A stretch of DNA of 64,000 bases, taken from assembly GCF_900590885.1 (NCBI RefSeq), contig NZ_UUON01000019.1, positions 1 through 64,000 of the forward strand, read 5' to 3'. The notes under the pieces were generated by a model. The model ran no database searches, was not told the DNA's origin, and worked only from the letters and a program-made list of their open reading frames with translations. Positions 36,335 through 45,286 of this stretch are shown here, piece after piece (the first letter of the stretch is position 1; every line of letters starts with the position of its first letter). Source of the DNA: Pseudomonas viridiflava (GTDB taxonomy: Bacteria > Pseudomonadota > Gammaproteobacteria > Pseudomonadales > Pseudomonadaceae). The translations under genes and the position numbers were made by a program.

Positions 36335-37537
36335 ATGTCTGTCACCGCTCAACCCGATCATCACGCCCAGTTCATCGAACTGCTGAGCGCAAGCCTCGCG
36401 CAGGAAGCGTTTATCAAGCTGGTGCTGGCCAAGTACGTCGGTGAGGAAGCCGAGCTGCAACGGCTGATCATCAAGCCGGTGACGGTCAAGGAGCAGGCCT
36501 GCCTGTCCTTCGTCTACCGCTACAAGACCCGCGACATCACCAAGAACCTGCCCGTGGCCGACGGCGTAGCGGCGATTGCCGCGCTGCTGCCGGCGTCGTT
36601 CAAGAACGCGCACTTGCTGTCGCTGACCGATGAAGCCCAGCTGGAATACAGCAAGAAGAACAAAAGCTCGCTGTTCAAAAGCAAGCCGCAGCAATTGCGT
36701 GAGGCGCCGTCGGCCGAGCATAACCGTGAGAAAAATCGCTTCCTCGACCTGAGCCGGCCGTTCCTCGCCGACCTGGGCGTGACTGACGCCAGGCAGGCGC
36801 TGATCCCGTCGATGTCGCGCAAGTGGAAGCAGATCAACAAGTTCATCGAAGTGTTCAGCCATGCGCTGACCTCGTCGCCGTTGAAGCTGGACCAGCCGGT
36901 GCGCGTCGCCGACTTCGGCTCGGGCAAGGGCTACCTCACGTTTGCGATCCACGACTACCTGCGCAACACCCTCAAGGCCGAGGGCGAAGTGACCGGCGTG
37001 GAACTGCGCGAAGACATGGTGACCCTGTGCAACAGCGCCGCCGCGCGCCTGGAGCACCCGGGGCTGGTGTTCAAGTGCGGGGACGTGCGCAGCGTGGCGC
37101 CCAGCGATCTGGACGTGATGATCGCCCTGCATGCCTGCGACATTGCCACCGATTACGCGATCCACACCGGTATCCGTTCCGGCGCGTCGATCATCATGTG
37201 CTCGCCGTGCTGTCATAAACAGATTCGCCTGCAGATCCAGAGCCCGGCGTTGCTCAAGCCGATGCTGCAATACGGCCTGCACCTGGGCCAGCAGGCGGAA
37301 ATGGTCACCGACAGCCTGCGCGCGCTGTACCTCGAAGCCTGCGGCTACGAGACCAAGGTGTTCGAGTTCATCTCGTTGGACCACACCAACAAGAACAAGA
37401 TGATCCTTGCGGTCAAGCGTGCCGAGCCGGTGGACAATGCGCAGTTGCTGGAGAAGATCCAGGCGTTGAAGGCGTTCTACCAGATCACCGATCACTGCCT
37501 GGAAACGCTGTTGCGTGCGGATGGTTACTTAAGCTGA
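36335..37537 (+). CDS. SAM-dependent methyltransferase, PCCHK (METTL25/GSTCD-like) type
   Basis: 400-aa protein with an N-terminal helical part and a Rossmann methyltransferase domain: motif I VADFGSGKGYLTFA (about 190-203), acidic VTGVELREDMV, LDVMIALHACDIATD, then MCSPCCHKQIR. The last motif is shared with eukaryotic METTL25/GSTCD-like methyltransferases. Substrate unknown, possibly RNA. Start 36335 ATG (AGGCG site) is preferred over TTG two codons upstream. Confidence 0.85.
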   Translation: MSVTAQPDHHAQFIELLSASLAQEAFIKLVLAKYVGEEAELQRLIIKPVTVKEQACLSFVYRYKTRDITKNLPVADGVAAIAALLPASFKNAHLLSLTDEAQLEYSKKNKSSLFKSKPQQLREAPSAEHNREKNRFLDLSRPFLADLGVTDARQALIPSMSRKWKQINKFIEVFSHALTSSPLKLDQPVRVADFGSGKGYLTFAIHDYLRNTLKAEGEVTGVELREDMVTLCNSAAARLEHPGLVFKCGDVRSVAPSDLDVMIALHACDIATDYAIHTGIRSGASIIMCSPCCHKQIRLQIQSPALLKPMLQYGLHLGQQAEMVTDSLRALYLEACGYETKVFEFISLDHTNKNKMILAVKRAEPVDNAQLLEKIQALKAFYQITDHCLETLLRADGYLS

Positions 37538-37547
37538 ACACGGTTCC

Positions 37548-37579
37548 AATGTGGGAGGGGGCTTGCCCCCTCCCACATT
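37548..37579. repeat. Single REP palindrome
   Basis: AATGTGGGAGGGGGCTTGCC and the inverse arm. Its right end touches the stop codon of the convergent EamA transporter gene. Confidence 0.88.
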
Positions 37580-38478
37580 TAGACCACACTAGCCTTTGGC
37601 GTCGGCGCAGGTTGCACGGAGGTCTTGCGCCCCAGCATCACCGTCACAATCACCCCACAGGCAAACAGCCACGTAATCGGTTCGATATGTTCCCCAAAGA
37701 ACAATGCCGAAAACGCGATGGTGAAGAATATCTGCAACAGCTGAATCTGGCTGACCCGTGCAATGCCGCCCATGGCCAACCCGGCGTACCAGGCGAAGAA
37801 CCCCAGGAACTGCGAGAACAGCGACACATACCCAAACGCCCACCAGGTGCGCATGGATATCGCCCCTTGATGCTGCGCCGCCAGGTACCACACCGGGCCG
37901 ATCAGTACTGGCGTGGACAGCACCAGCGCCCAGCAGATCACTTGCCAGCCGCCCATTTCCTTGGCCAGTCGGCCGCCTTCGGCATACCCCAGGCCGCCCA
38001 GGGCGATTGCCCCGAACATCAGCAAATCCCCGGCTTGAATACTGCCGGCGCCGGTGATCAACGCGTAACCCAACACCAATGCACTGCCCAGCGCCGCGCA
38101 GGCCCAGAAGGCTTTGGACGGTCGCTCATGGGACAGCCACGCCGCATACAGCGCCACGCACAGCGGCTGCAGGCCGTTAACCAGTGCACCATGGGACGCC
38201 GGCAAGGTTTGCATGGCCCAGGCCGACAGCACCGGGAAGCCCAGAATCACGCCGGCAATCACCAGGCACAAGCCGCGTACCTGGCGCCAGGTCGGCCAGC
38301 GCTCGCGGCGCCACAGCAACAGCCCCGCCGCCGGGACTGCCGCAAACAAGGCGCGGCCCAGGCCGTTGAGCAACGGGTGGATCTCCTGCACCACGATGCG
38401 GGTGAAGGGCAGGGTCAGGCTGAAGATAATGACGCCCAGCAGGCCGAGGGCCATGCCGGTGTTTTCGCGCGAGCTCAT
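37579..38478 (-). CDS. DMT-superfamily transporter (EamA)
   Basis: 299-aa inner-membrane protein with ten predicted helices in two EamA repeats (first about 10-140, second about 155-285). Family members export amino acids or metabolites, or take up purines; the substrate cannot be read here. The start at 38478 (MSSRENTGMALGLLGVIIF) puts helix 1 at the N-terminus; 17 upstream codons are open but unlikely. Confidence 0.87.
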   Translation of the reverse strand: MSSRENTGMALGLLGVIIFSLTLPFTRIVVQEIHPLLNGLGRALFAAVPAAGLLLWRRERWPTWRQVRGLCLVIAGVILGFPVLSAWAMQTLPASHGALVNGLQPLCVALYAAWLSHERPSKAFWACAALGSALVLGYALITGAGSIQAGDLLMFGAIALGGLGYAEGGRLAKEMGGWQVICWALVLSTPVLIGPVWYLAAQHQGAISMRTWWAFGYVSLFSQFLGFFAWYAGLAMGGIARVSQIQLLQIFFTIAFSALFFGEHIEPITWLFACGVIVTVMLGRKTSVQPAPTPKASVV

Positions 38479-38581
38479 GGGAGGGATCCGACATCCAGAG
38501 GGCTTCAAGGGAAGCCCATCTAGCCACAACCCCCGTCGAATGCGGGCCTACAGCTGGGTGCGGATTTATCCGTACAGTTTT

Positions 38582-41155
38582 TCAGAAGAACCGCGTGACG
38601 CTGAATTTGGCATTGCGCCCTTCGCTGTAGGCGCGGTCGCCGCTGAGTGCAGGACGGTAGTTGTTGTTGAGCAGGTTATCGACGGTGAAGTTGAACTCGG
38701 TGCCCTTGAGGCCGACTTGCTGCGGCTTCCAGTTGGCGAACAGGCCCATGCTGCCGTAGGACGTGTTCTCGTACTGGTCGTAGAAGCTGTCGCCTACCGT
38801 GCTGTTCAGGCTGCGGGAGTATTTATCGCTGGGCAGGCGGTCGGTCTTGCGTACGAACTGCGCCGTCCAGCCGAATTGAGCGTTCCAGGCCGGGATTTTG
38901 TTGCCCATCATCAACACCCATTTGGCCGGCGGAATATCCCGTGCCCACACGTGGATGTCGGTGGCCCACGGGTTGGTGTAGGGGTTGTCGCGTTTACCGC
39001 TTGCGTAGGAGTAGCTCACCGAGCCGAACACGTAGGTCGAGTCGTAGTAGGCTTCAAGCTCAAAGCCCTTGATGGTCATGCCGCCGACGTTGCGGTAGTT
39101 GGTCTTGGCGGCCATGTCGGCGCTGGTGCAGACCGTATCGATGCTGCCCACTGCGGTGTTCTGCCGCTCACAGCCGAGGCCAGTGGCTTTGAAAATCTCG
39201 TCTTCGATACGATTGTGGAATAGGGTCGTACGCAGTTGCAGGTTGTCGCCATGGCCGATGAGGTTGGAGAAGTTGGTGATGTTGCCGGCGGTGATGGCGG
39301 TGATGCGCTCTGGGTCGAGGTTGAGGCTGGTAGAGGTGCGACTGCCGACGCCCTGGACTTCGTACTGCTCGTCGATTACCGGTGCGCGCCAGGTCTTGTT
39401 CCAGCTGGCGAACATCGCCACATCGGGGGTGACGTTCCAGTAGGCGGCCAGGCGTGGCGACCAACCGGTGTAGGTGCGGTCGCTGTAATCATGGCCAAAG
39501 CTTGGGTCCGGGTTGCTGTAGTAGGGTGCATCGTTGGCTTCTCCCCGGTTGCGCACGTGGTCATAGCGCAGGGACGGCGTGATGGTGACGTCGCCGATGG
39601 TCACGGCATCCTGTAGGTAGAACGCATTGGAGTCGACTTTGCCATGGGGCATGAAGTAGGGCTGGAAGTGCCCGTAGTTGTATTTGGCGGTGTTGTAGGT
39701 GGCGCCGGGCATCCAGCTTTCGGTTTCGCGCTTGTGTTTGCGAATTTGTACGCCGGTGGTCACGGCGTGTTCCAGTGGGCCGGTGTTGAACAGGCTGATG
39801 TTGCGCAGTTCAAGAATCTTGTCGCCGTAGGCGGTGTCCATCTTGCGCCCACCCGTGGCCAGCGAGAACGATGCGTCGGCGTTGCGCTCATCGGTCTGGT
39901 CGGTATGGGACACCGAATAGCTGAGCTTCATGTCCACCAGCGGGTTGTCCAGTGGCTGGTATTCGTATTTGCCCGAATAGGTCGTGTCAATGGTCTCGCG
40001 GTTGGCCAGGAAACGCTTCAACGCCCCTTCATAGCCATAGCGGTCGATGGCCGATTGCAGTGGCGGAGTGGGGTAGCTCTTGGCGGAGAACGGGGTCCAG
40101 CGTTGGCTGTTGGAGCGCGAGTAGGACAAGCCTGCACTGTGTTCGTCCGTGAAGTGAGCGTTGAGCTTGAACAGCTTGCCGTCCACATTCTGTGCGCTGT
40201 TGGGCAAGCGCTTGGGGTTGATCGGGTACTCATTGCGCGGATCGGGCGGGGTGCCGGCCAGCTTCATGTCGCCGCCATCGCGCTGGGTCAGGTAGGCGAG
40301 AGCATCGAAGCGGCCATCGTCGGTGCGGCCATACACGGCCGAGCTGTAGACCTGCTCGTGGTCGTTGCTGGCGTAGCCATACTTGAGCATCGCCCCGGCG
40401 TTGCGTCCTTCTTCCAGCATATCCGGGGCGTCTTTGGTCTCCATGATGACCGAGCCGCCGAAGCCGCCGTTGCCGGTGAAGGGCGAGTAGGGGCCTTTTT
40501 CCACTTCGACGCTCTTGATCAGTTCGGGCTCGATAAATACGGTGCCTTGCTGGTAGCGCTCAAAGCCACTTTTGGTGGCGCCATCCACCGACATCGGCAC
40601 GTCTTCGGCCTCGCCCATCCCGCGAATGTTGATGGTCTGGCCACCCGGCTTGGGCGAACCGCCCATGAAAACACCCGGCAAGTTCTGTAGCAGCGTGGGG
40701 ATGTTATTCGGCTGATAGCGGTCGATATCGGCCTGGCTCATGGTAGAGCGACCGACCGTGCTGGAATCGACCTGATTGCCGGTGCCGATCACGCTCAAGG
40801 CATCCAGCTGGATCGCACCACTGTTGGTGGTCTTGGCCTCTTCGGGCCTTACCACGTAAGTGCTGCCAACTTTGATCAGGCTGAACTGGCTGTTTTTCAG
40901 CAGGCTGCGAATCGCCACTTCCGGGGTGAGCTCGCCATTGAGTGCCGGCGCCTGCACGTTCTTGAGCAACTCTTCATCGAACAGCAGCTGGATTTTCGCC
41001 TGTTGCGCCACCTGGCTCAGGGACGTGGCCAGCGATTGGGCGGGCAGTTGCAGCTTGATCGACTCGGCTTGGGCCGTGAGGCTGAATGCCATGCAGGCGG
41101 CGATAATGGTCGGTCGAAGCAGCAGGTGCGAAGCGTGGCAAGGCGCGCGAAACAT
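38582..41155 (-). CDS. TonB-dependent receptor with STN signalling domain (heme/hemophore type)
   Basis: 857-aa outer-membrane receptor. Signal peptide to LTAQA/ESIK, STN domain (about 32-105) for signalling to an anti-sigma factor, TonB box region SGAIQLDALSVIGTG, plug (NLPGVFMGGSPKPGGQTINIRGMG) and a 22-strand barrel ending VTRFF. The plug and WRAPVIDEQY segments look most like HasR/hemoglobin-type receptors, but ferri-siderophore receptors cannot be excluded. Preceded by its own FecR and FecI genes. No hemophore gene is nearby. A start 7 codons upstream is less likely than 41155. Confidence 0.85.
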   Translation of the reverse strand: MFRAPCHASHLLLRPTIIAACMAFSLTAQAESIKLQLPAQSLATSLSQVAQQAKIQLLFDEELLKNVQAPALNGELTPEVAIRSLLKNSQFSLIKVGSTYVVRPEEAKTTNSGAIQLDALSVIGTGNQVDSSTVGRSTMSQADIDRYQPNNIPTLLQNLPGVFMGGSPKPGGQTINIRGMGEAEDVPMSVDGATKSGFERYQQGTVFIEPELIKSVEVEKGPYSPFTGNGGFGGSVIMETKDAPDMLEEGRNAGAMLKYGYASNDHEQVYSSAVYGRTDDGRFDALAYLTQRDGGDMKLAGTPPDPRNEYPINPKRLPNSAQNVDGKLFKLNAHFTDEHSAGLSYSRSNSQRWTPFSAKSYPTPPLQSAIDRYGYEGALKRFLANRETIDTTYSGKYEYQPLDNPLVDMKLSYSVSHTDQTDERNADASFSLATGGRKMDTAYGDKILELRNISLFNTGPLEHAVTTGVQIRKHKRETESWMPGATYNTAKYNYGHFQPYFMPHGKVDSNAFYLQDAVTIGDVTITPSLRYDHVRNRGEANDAPYYSNPDPSFGHDYSDRTYTGWSPRLAAYWNVTPDVAMFASWNKTWRAPVIDEQYEVQGVGSRTSTSLNLDPERITAITAGNITNFSNLIGHGDNLQLRTTLFHNRIEDEIFKATGLGCERQNTAVGSIDTVCTSADMAAKTNYRNVGGMTIKGFELEAYYDSTYVFGSVSYSYASGKRDNPYTNPWATDIHVWARDIPPAKWVLMMGNKIPAWNAQFGWTAQFVRKTDRLPSDKYSRSLNSTVGDSFYDQYENTSYGSMGLFANWKPQQVGLKGTEFNFTVDNLLNNNYRPALSGDRAYSEGRNAKFSVTRFF

Positions 41156-41247
41156 GAAATCCCCCGGTGTGGCCAAGTGGCCAAAAAGGCGTGCGTATCA
41201 AACGCAGACCGGAGGAAGACGGGGCAGGCAAAAAAATCCACACCTGC

Positions 41248-41264
41248 GAATGAAAAATATTCTC
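41248..41264 (-). promoter_or_regulatory. AT-rich inverted repeat in front of the TonB receptor gene
   Basis: GAATGAAAAATATTCTC, an imperfect dyad with GAAT/ATTC arms, in the 128-bp gap between the fecR-type gene and the receptor. It may be a degenerate Fur site. The gap is long enough for an ECF-sigma promoter of the receptor. Confidence 0.35.
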
Positions 41265-41283
41265 AAGTGCGGTTTTTCGGGGG

Positions 41284-42252
41284 CTATTTGCTCGGTTCGA
41301 TGCGCACGATGCCATCGGCCGAGGCCACGGTTTTCACCGGCAGCAGGGCGGGCAAGGCGTTGAGCAGGGCGTCGGGGTCATTTACATCCAGATTGCCCGA
41401 GACCTTCAGGTGCGCCACGCTGTTATTCACCTGCAACGGTGCCTGCGGCCGGTACAGGCTCAGTTCGTCGATCAGGCTGGCCAGCTCGCGGTTGCGAAAC
41501 GACAAGTGCCCGCTGCGCCAGTCGGCCACTTCTTCGGCGCTGAGGGTTTGCTGCTGCAATGTGCCCTTGGCGTAGTTGTAGCTGGCGCGTTGCCGGGCGC
41601 CGAGCAAGCTGACGGTGCTTTTTGCATCCGGCTCGAAAGCCACTTGGCCATGGGCAACGCTGACCACCAGTTGCTGCTGGCTGCGGCGCACGTCGAAGCC
41701 GGTGCCGACTACCCGCACATTGGCTTCTCCGGCCTGCACGAACAGTGGGCGTTCCTTGTCGGCGGCGACCTCGATATACACCTGGCCCTTGTCCAGATGC
41801 ACGATGCGCTGGTGGGCGGTGAAGTCCACGCGCACGCGGGTGTTGGCATTTACAAACAGGGTGCTGCCATCGGGCAGGTCGAGGGTGCGCATGCCCTTGG
41901 CGTGGGCCGCCACCTGGGTGTGAAACAACTCGCGGGGCGCACCAATCTGTGTGGTCAGCACGGCACACAGCACGGCAGCGGCCACGGCCAGGGCAGGGCG
42001 CCACACCGACGGTTTGCGCGTGGGCAGCGCCACGGGTTTGTTCAGTTGCTGCAACTGGGCGAGGTCAGCCCACAGCTGTTCGAATTCGGCATAGGCGCGG
42101 GCATGCGCCGGCGTTGCCTGCCAGGCGGCAAAGGCTTTGCGGTCGGCACGCCCCGCGTCGTTACGGTTACGTGCAAACCAGCTGGCGGCCTGGGCATCGA
42201 TGGAGTCGCTCTCCTCGATATCCAGGGCGTCGATGTCGCTCAGGCGGTTCAT
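41284..42252 (-). CDS. FecR-family anti-sigma / signal transducer
   Basis: 322-aa FecR protein. N-terminal cytoplasmic domain (about 1-85: ASWFARNRNDAGRADRKAFAAWQATPAHARAY, DUF4880 type), one membrane helix (about 87-105), periplasmic FecR domain (LPDGSTLFVNANTRVRVDF, VVGTGFDVR) and a C-terminal receptor-contacting part. It receives the signal from the STN domain of the neighbouring receptor and controls the FecI sigma factor. Overlaps the sigma gene by 4 nt. Confidence 0.92.
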   Translation of the reverse strand: MNRLSDIDALDIEESDSIDAQAASWFARNRNDAGRADRKAFAAWQATPAHARAYAEFEQLWADLAQLQQLNKPVALPTRKPSVWRPALAVAAAVLCAVLTTQIGAPRELFHTQVAAHAKGMRTLDLPDGSTLFVNANTRVRVDFTAHQRIVHLDKGQVYIEVAADKERPLFVQAGEANVRVVGTGFDVRRSQQQLVVSVAHGQVAFEPDAKSTVSLLGARQRASYNYAKGTLQQQTLSAEEVADWRSGHLSFRNRELASLIDELSLYRPQAPLQVNNSVAHLKVSGNLDVNDPDALLNALPALLPVKTVASADGIVRIEPSK

Positions 42253-42788
42253 TCTGGCTGCTCCGTGCCGGGGTCGTTTTGAAGGCGTCGCTTGCAATGC
42301 AGCAGGGCCAAGGCGATGTGCTTTTCCACCATGCTGGTCGAAATGCCCATGCGCTCGGCGATCTGCGCCTGGCTCAGGCCTTCGAAGCGGTGCAGCATAA
42401 GGGCTTCTCGTCGGCGCGGCGAGAGTTCGGCGAGGACTTCTTTCAACTGTTCCAGGCGTTGCAAACGCTGCGCGGCGGCCATGGGTTCGTTTTGCTCGTC
42501 GGTGACCGCTTCGGCGTCCCTGTCGGCCTGATCGGAGTGGACGGTGTGCCGCACCTTCTGTTTACGCCAGTGATCGCGCAACAAGTTGCGCGCCATCTGA
42601 AACAGAAACGCCCGTGGCTGCTCGACCTTGGCGCGGTCGCGGTAGTCCAGCCATTGGGTAAAGACATCCTGGGTCATGTCCGCCGCGTCGCTGGCGTTGT
42701 CCGTGCGTTTGCGCAGGAAATACAGAATATCTGCATAAAACCCGCGAAAGGCATCGGCCGACAACGGGTCGGGCTTGGGACGAGACAT
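42249..42788 (-). CDS. FecI-family ECF sigma factor
   Basis: 179-aa iron-starvation sigma factor. Region 2 (YADILYFLRKRTDNASDAADMTQDVF) and region 4 (LSPRRREALMLHRFEGLSQAQIAERMGISTSMVEKH) are clear. First gene of a sigma/anti-sigma/receptor unit, with a Fur-like box 44 bp upstream. Expected to direct transcription of the receptor gene when the ligand is bound. Confidence 0.93.
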   Translation of the reverse strand: MSRPKPDPLSADAFRGFYADILYFLRKRTDNASDAADMTQDVFTQWLDYRDRAKVEQPRAFLFQMARNLLRDHWRKQKVRHTVHSDQADRDAEAVTDEQNEPMAAAQRLQRLEQLKEVLAELSPRRREALMLHRFEGLSQAQIAERMGISTSMVEKHIALALLHCKRRLQNDPGTEQPE

Positions 42789-42831
42789 GGATATCCTTCT
42801 TGACGAAGCACGGCTTGGAAAAGTCGCGAAT

Positions 42832-42850
42832 GATATCGAGAATTATTGCT
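42832..42850 (-). promoter_or_regulatory. Putative Fur box upstream of the ECF sigma gene
   Basis: GATATCGAGAATTATTGCT agrees with the 19-bp Fur consensus GATAATGATAATCATTATC at 12 positions. Its place before an iron-starvation sigma gene supports the call. Confidence 0.55.
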
Positions 42851-42882
42851 ATTTGTCTCTATTTAAGCGTCAACACATTACA

Positions 42883-42976
42883 AATGTGGGAGGGGGCTTG
42901 CTCCCGATGGCAGTGGGTCAGTCAATAAAGTTGTGACTGACATACCGCTATCGGGGGCAAGCCCCCTCCCACAGTT
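42883..42976. repeat. REPIN doublet
   Basis: Two standard REP arms (left AATGTGGGAGGGGGCTTGCT, right GGGGGCAAGCCCCCTCCCAC) in inverted order with a spacer of about 45 bp, between the DUF4917 gene and the Fur box of the sigma gene. Confidence 0.9.
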
Positions 42977-42996
42977 GATCTCCATTGTTCAGGCGA

Positions 42997-44013
42997 TCAG
43001 CGTTCGACCGGCACCGACAGCGCAGCATTGCCCAACGGATGTGTACGCGCCGCGAAGAACTTGAGTTCTACACCAGCGCCATCAAACAACTCCGAATACC
43101 GGCGCTTCTGCTGGCGGATAAACCCATCGCTGCGCCCCGACACCGAAATCGCCAGCGTGGTCAGCCTGGCCTGGCGCAGCGCATCGACCAGGTGTTTATC
43201 CTGCGGCCCCAGGTCGTGACCAAACAGGCACAGCGCGCCTTCGTGCGTCAGCAACTGCTCGTAGCAAAACGACAGGTAATCCGAGCTGCGGATGGTCTTG
43301 AGCTTCTCTTCCACCTTGCCTTCGCTGACAAACAGCGGCACATCGTCCAGGGTCTTGATCGTGTTGTTGATCGCAAAGCTGCTGAGCAAGGTGCTCTCGG
43401 TGGTCGGCAGTTTACGCGCGGTGCCGTCGAGGTTACGCACCAGGTGCAGGCCGCCGTGCAGGTAGAGGATGCGCGTGGCGTCGGTGCGTGTGTGGCGCAG
43501 GTCGAAGCTTGAGTCGGCGCTGTTGAACAGGTCGTCGATGCCCGGCGCGTGCAGGATCGCCCAGTAGTTGAGCAGGTCGTAGTTGCTGGTGAACACCGTC
43601 GCGTAGTGTTTCAGCTCGGTGTTGATCGTCGCCAGCGTCGACGGCTGCACCAGGCGCCACGGAATGTGCACGGCGTGGATGGTGTTGATCAGCGCTTCCT
43701 TGATCGCGTAGTAGCGGTTACGCGGCGCGGCTGAGCTGACGGCCAGGGCCTTGTTGACCCGGCTGGTGGTTTTCAACGCGCCCAGGGCCTGCTCGAAACT
43801 GCGGGTTTGCAGGGCATCGAACACGCTGAGTTCGGATGGGCTGAGGGGCTTTTCTTCGACGGTGCGTGCGTTTTCGAACAGCGAGTCGTAGGCAAAGTCT
43901 TCCCAAATCGTACGGCTTGCGCCATTGCCGATCAGAATCCCACTGAAGGCCGTGCTGCTGCGCAGGGCGCTCCAGTCTTCAAGGTGGGCGTCAATATCGT
44001 GGAAATCCTTCAT
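42997..44013 (-). CDS. DUF4917 protein with SIR2/AbiH-like motifs
   Basis: 338-aa cytosolic protein. In order it shows LIGNGAS (27-33), FTSNYDLLNYW (141-151), LYLHGGLH (183-190) and LFGHDLGPQDKHLVDAL near residue 265. The order GxGxS - TxNYD - HG - GH(S/D)L..D is that of SIR2-like NAD-binding domains and of AbiH-type phage-abortive proteins. I recall such proteins as DUF4917. Function is unproven; NAD hydrolysis or nucleotide binding is an inference. A lone gene between a REP pair and an alcohol dehydrogenase, with no visible partner. Confidence 0.8.
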   Translation of the reverse strand: MKDFHDIDAHLEDWSALRSSTAFSGILIGNGASRTIWEDFAYDSLFENARTVEEKPLSPSELSVFDALQTRSFEQALGALKTTSRVNKALAVSSAAPRNRYYAIKEALINTIHAVHIPWRLVQPSTLATINTELKHYATVFTSNYDLLNYWAILHAPGIDDLFNSADSSFDLRHTRTDATRILYLHGGLHLVRNLDGTARKLPTTESTLLSSFAINNTIKTLDDVPLFVSEGKVEEKLKTIRSSDYLSFCYEQLLTHEGALCLFGHDLGPQDKHLVDALRQARLTTLAISVSGRSDGFIRQQKRRYSELFDGAGVELKFFAARTHPLGNAALSVPVER

Positions 44014-44137
44014 TGCGGCGAGCTACTCGAAATCGGCTGGACGGTGACTTTATCACGAGCCGGCGTTGATCCTGGTCAAGATGCCGCAGGCAGGTGAGGT
44101 CGATGCTGTAGGCATACACGTCATCCGAGGATTCGCC

Positions 44138-45286
44138 ATGAGCAGCACCTTCTTCATTCCCGCCGTCAACATCATGGGCACCGACTGCCTCGACGAAGCC
44201 ATGATTGCCATCCGCAACTACGGCTTTCGCAAGGCGCTGATCGTCACCGACGCCGGCCTGGCCAAGGCGGGCGTGGCCAGCATGATCGCCGAGAAGCTGG
44301 CGATGCAGGACATCGACTCGGTGATCTACGACGGCGCCAAGCCGAACCCGAATGTGGACAACGTCGAGAAAGGCCTGGCGCTGCTGCAAGCGAGCGCCTG
44401 CGATTTTGTCGTGTCCCTGGGCGGCGGCTCGCCCCATGACTGCGCCAAGGGCATCGCCCTGTGCGCCACCAACGGCGGGCATATCGGCGATTACGAAGGC
44501 GTCGACCAATCGGCCAAGCCGCAACTGCCGTTGGTGGCGATCAACACCACCGCCGGCACCGCCAGCGAGATGACGCGCTTTTGCATCATCACCGACGAAA
44601 CCCGCCACGTGAAAATGGCCATCGTCGACCGCAACGTCACGCCGTTGCTGTCGGTCAACGACCCGGCGCTGATGGTCGGCATGCCCAAGGGCCTCACCGC
44701 CGCCACCGGTATGGACGCGCTGACCCACGCCATCGAAGCCTACGTGTCCACCGCCGCCACGCCGATCACCGACGCTTGTGCGATCAAGGCCATCGAGCTT
44801 ATCAGCGCCAACCTGCGCCTGGCCGTGCGCGACGGCAGCGACAAGGCCGCACGGGAAAACATGGCGTATGCACAATTCCTCGCCGGCATGGCCTTCAACA
44901 ACGCGTCCCTGGGTTTCGTGCACGCCATGGCCCACCAGTTGGGCGGCCTGTATGACCTGCCCCACGGCGTGTGCAACGCCGTATTGCTGCCCCACGTGCA
45001 AAGCTTCAACGCCAGCGTAAGCGCCAAGCGCCTGACCGACGTGGGCCGCGCAATGGGCGCCGACATCAAGGGCATCACCGAAGAAGAGGGCGCCCAGGCC
45101 GCCATTGCTGCGATCCGTATCCTGGCCCACGACGTGGAAATCCCCGCCGGCCTGCGCGAGTTGGGCGCCAAATTGCAGGATATTCCGCTACTGGCGACCA
45201 ACGCGCTGAAGGACGCGTGTGGGCTGACCAATCCACGGCGCGCGGATCAGCGTCAGATTGAGGAGATTTTTCGCAGCGCGTTTTGA
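44138..45286 (+). CDS. Iron-containing alcohol dehydrogenase
   Basis: 382-aa group III alcohol dehydrogenase (YiaY/AdhB-like). NAD-binding [16 protein letters not shown], metal ligands in [14 protein letters not shown] (Asp, His) and [22 protein letters not shown] (two His). It oxidises ethanol or other short alcohols with NAD in the cytoplasm; the real substrate is open. Start 44138 with CCGAGG upstream. Its last 34 bases overlap the end of the convergent MFS gene. Confidence 0.93.
   Translation: MSSTFFIPAVNIMGTDCLDEAMIAIRNYGFRKALIVTDAGLAKAGVASMIAEKLAMQDIDSVIYDGAKPNPNVDNVEKGLALLQASACDFVVSLGGGSPHDCAKGIALCATNGGHIGDYEGVDQSAKPQLPLVAINTTAGTASEMTRFCIITDETRHVKMAIVDRNVTPLLSVNDPALMVGMPKGLTAATGMDALTHAIEAYVSTAATPITDACAIKAIELISANLRLAVRDGSDKAARENMAYAQFLAGMAFNNASLGFVHAMAHQLGGLYDLPHGVCNAVLLPHVQSFNASVSAKRLTDVGRAMGADIKGITEEEGAQAAIAAIRILAHDVEIPAGLRELGAKLQDIPLLATNALKDACGLTNPRRADQRQIEEIFRSAF

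Noticed and set aside
5214..42976. Repeated 30-35 bp palindromes considered as a possible CRISPR array
   Set aside because: Copies are dispersed singly or in inverted pairs between genes, without regular spacers or cas genes. They are REP/REPIN elements.
42997..44013. A wider defence island around the DUF4917 gene
   Set aside because: The neighbours are iron uptake and metabolic genes. No restriction, helicase or nuclease gene is adjacent, so only a single-gene role can be proposed.
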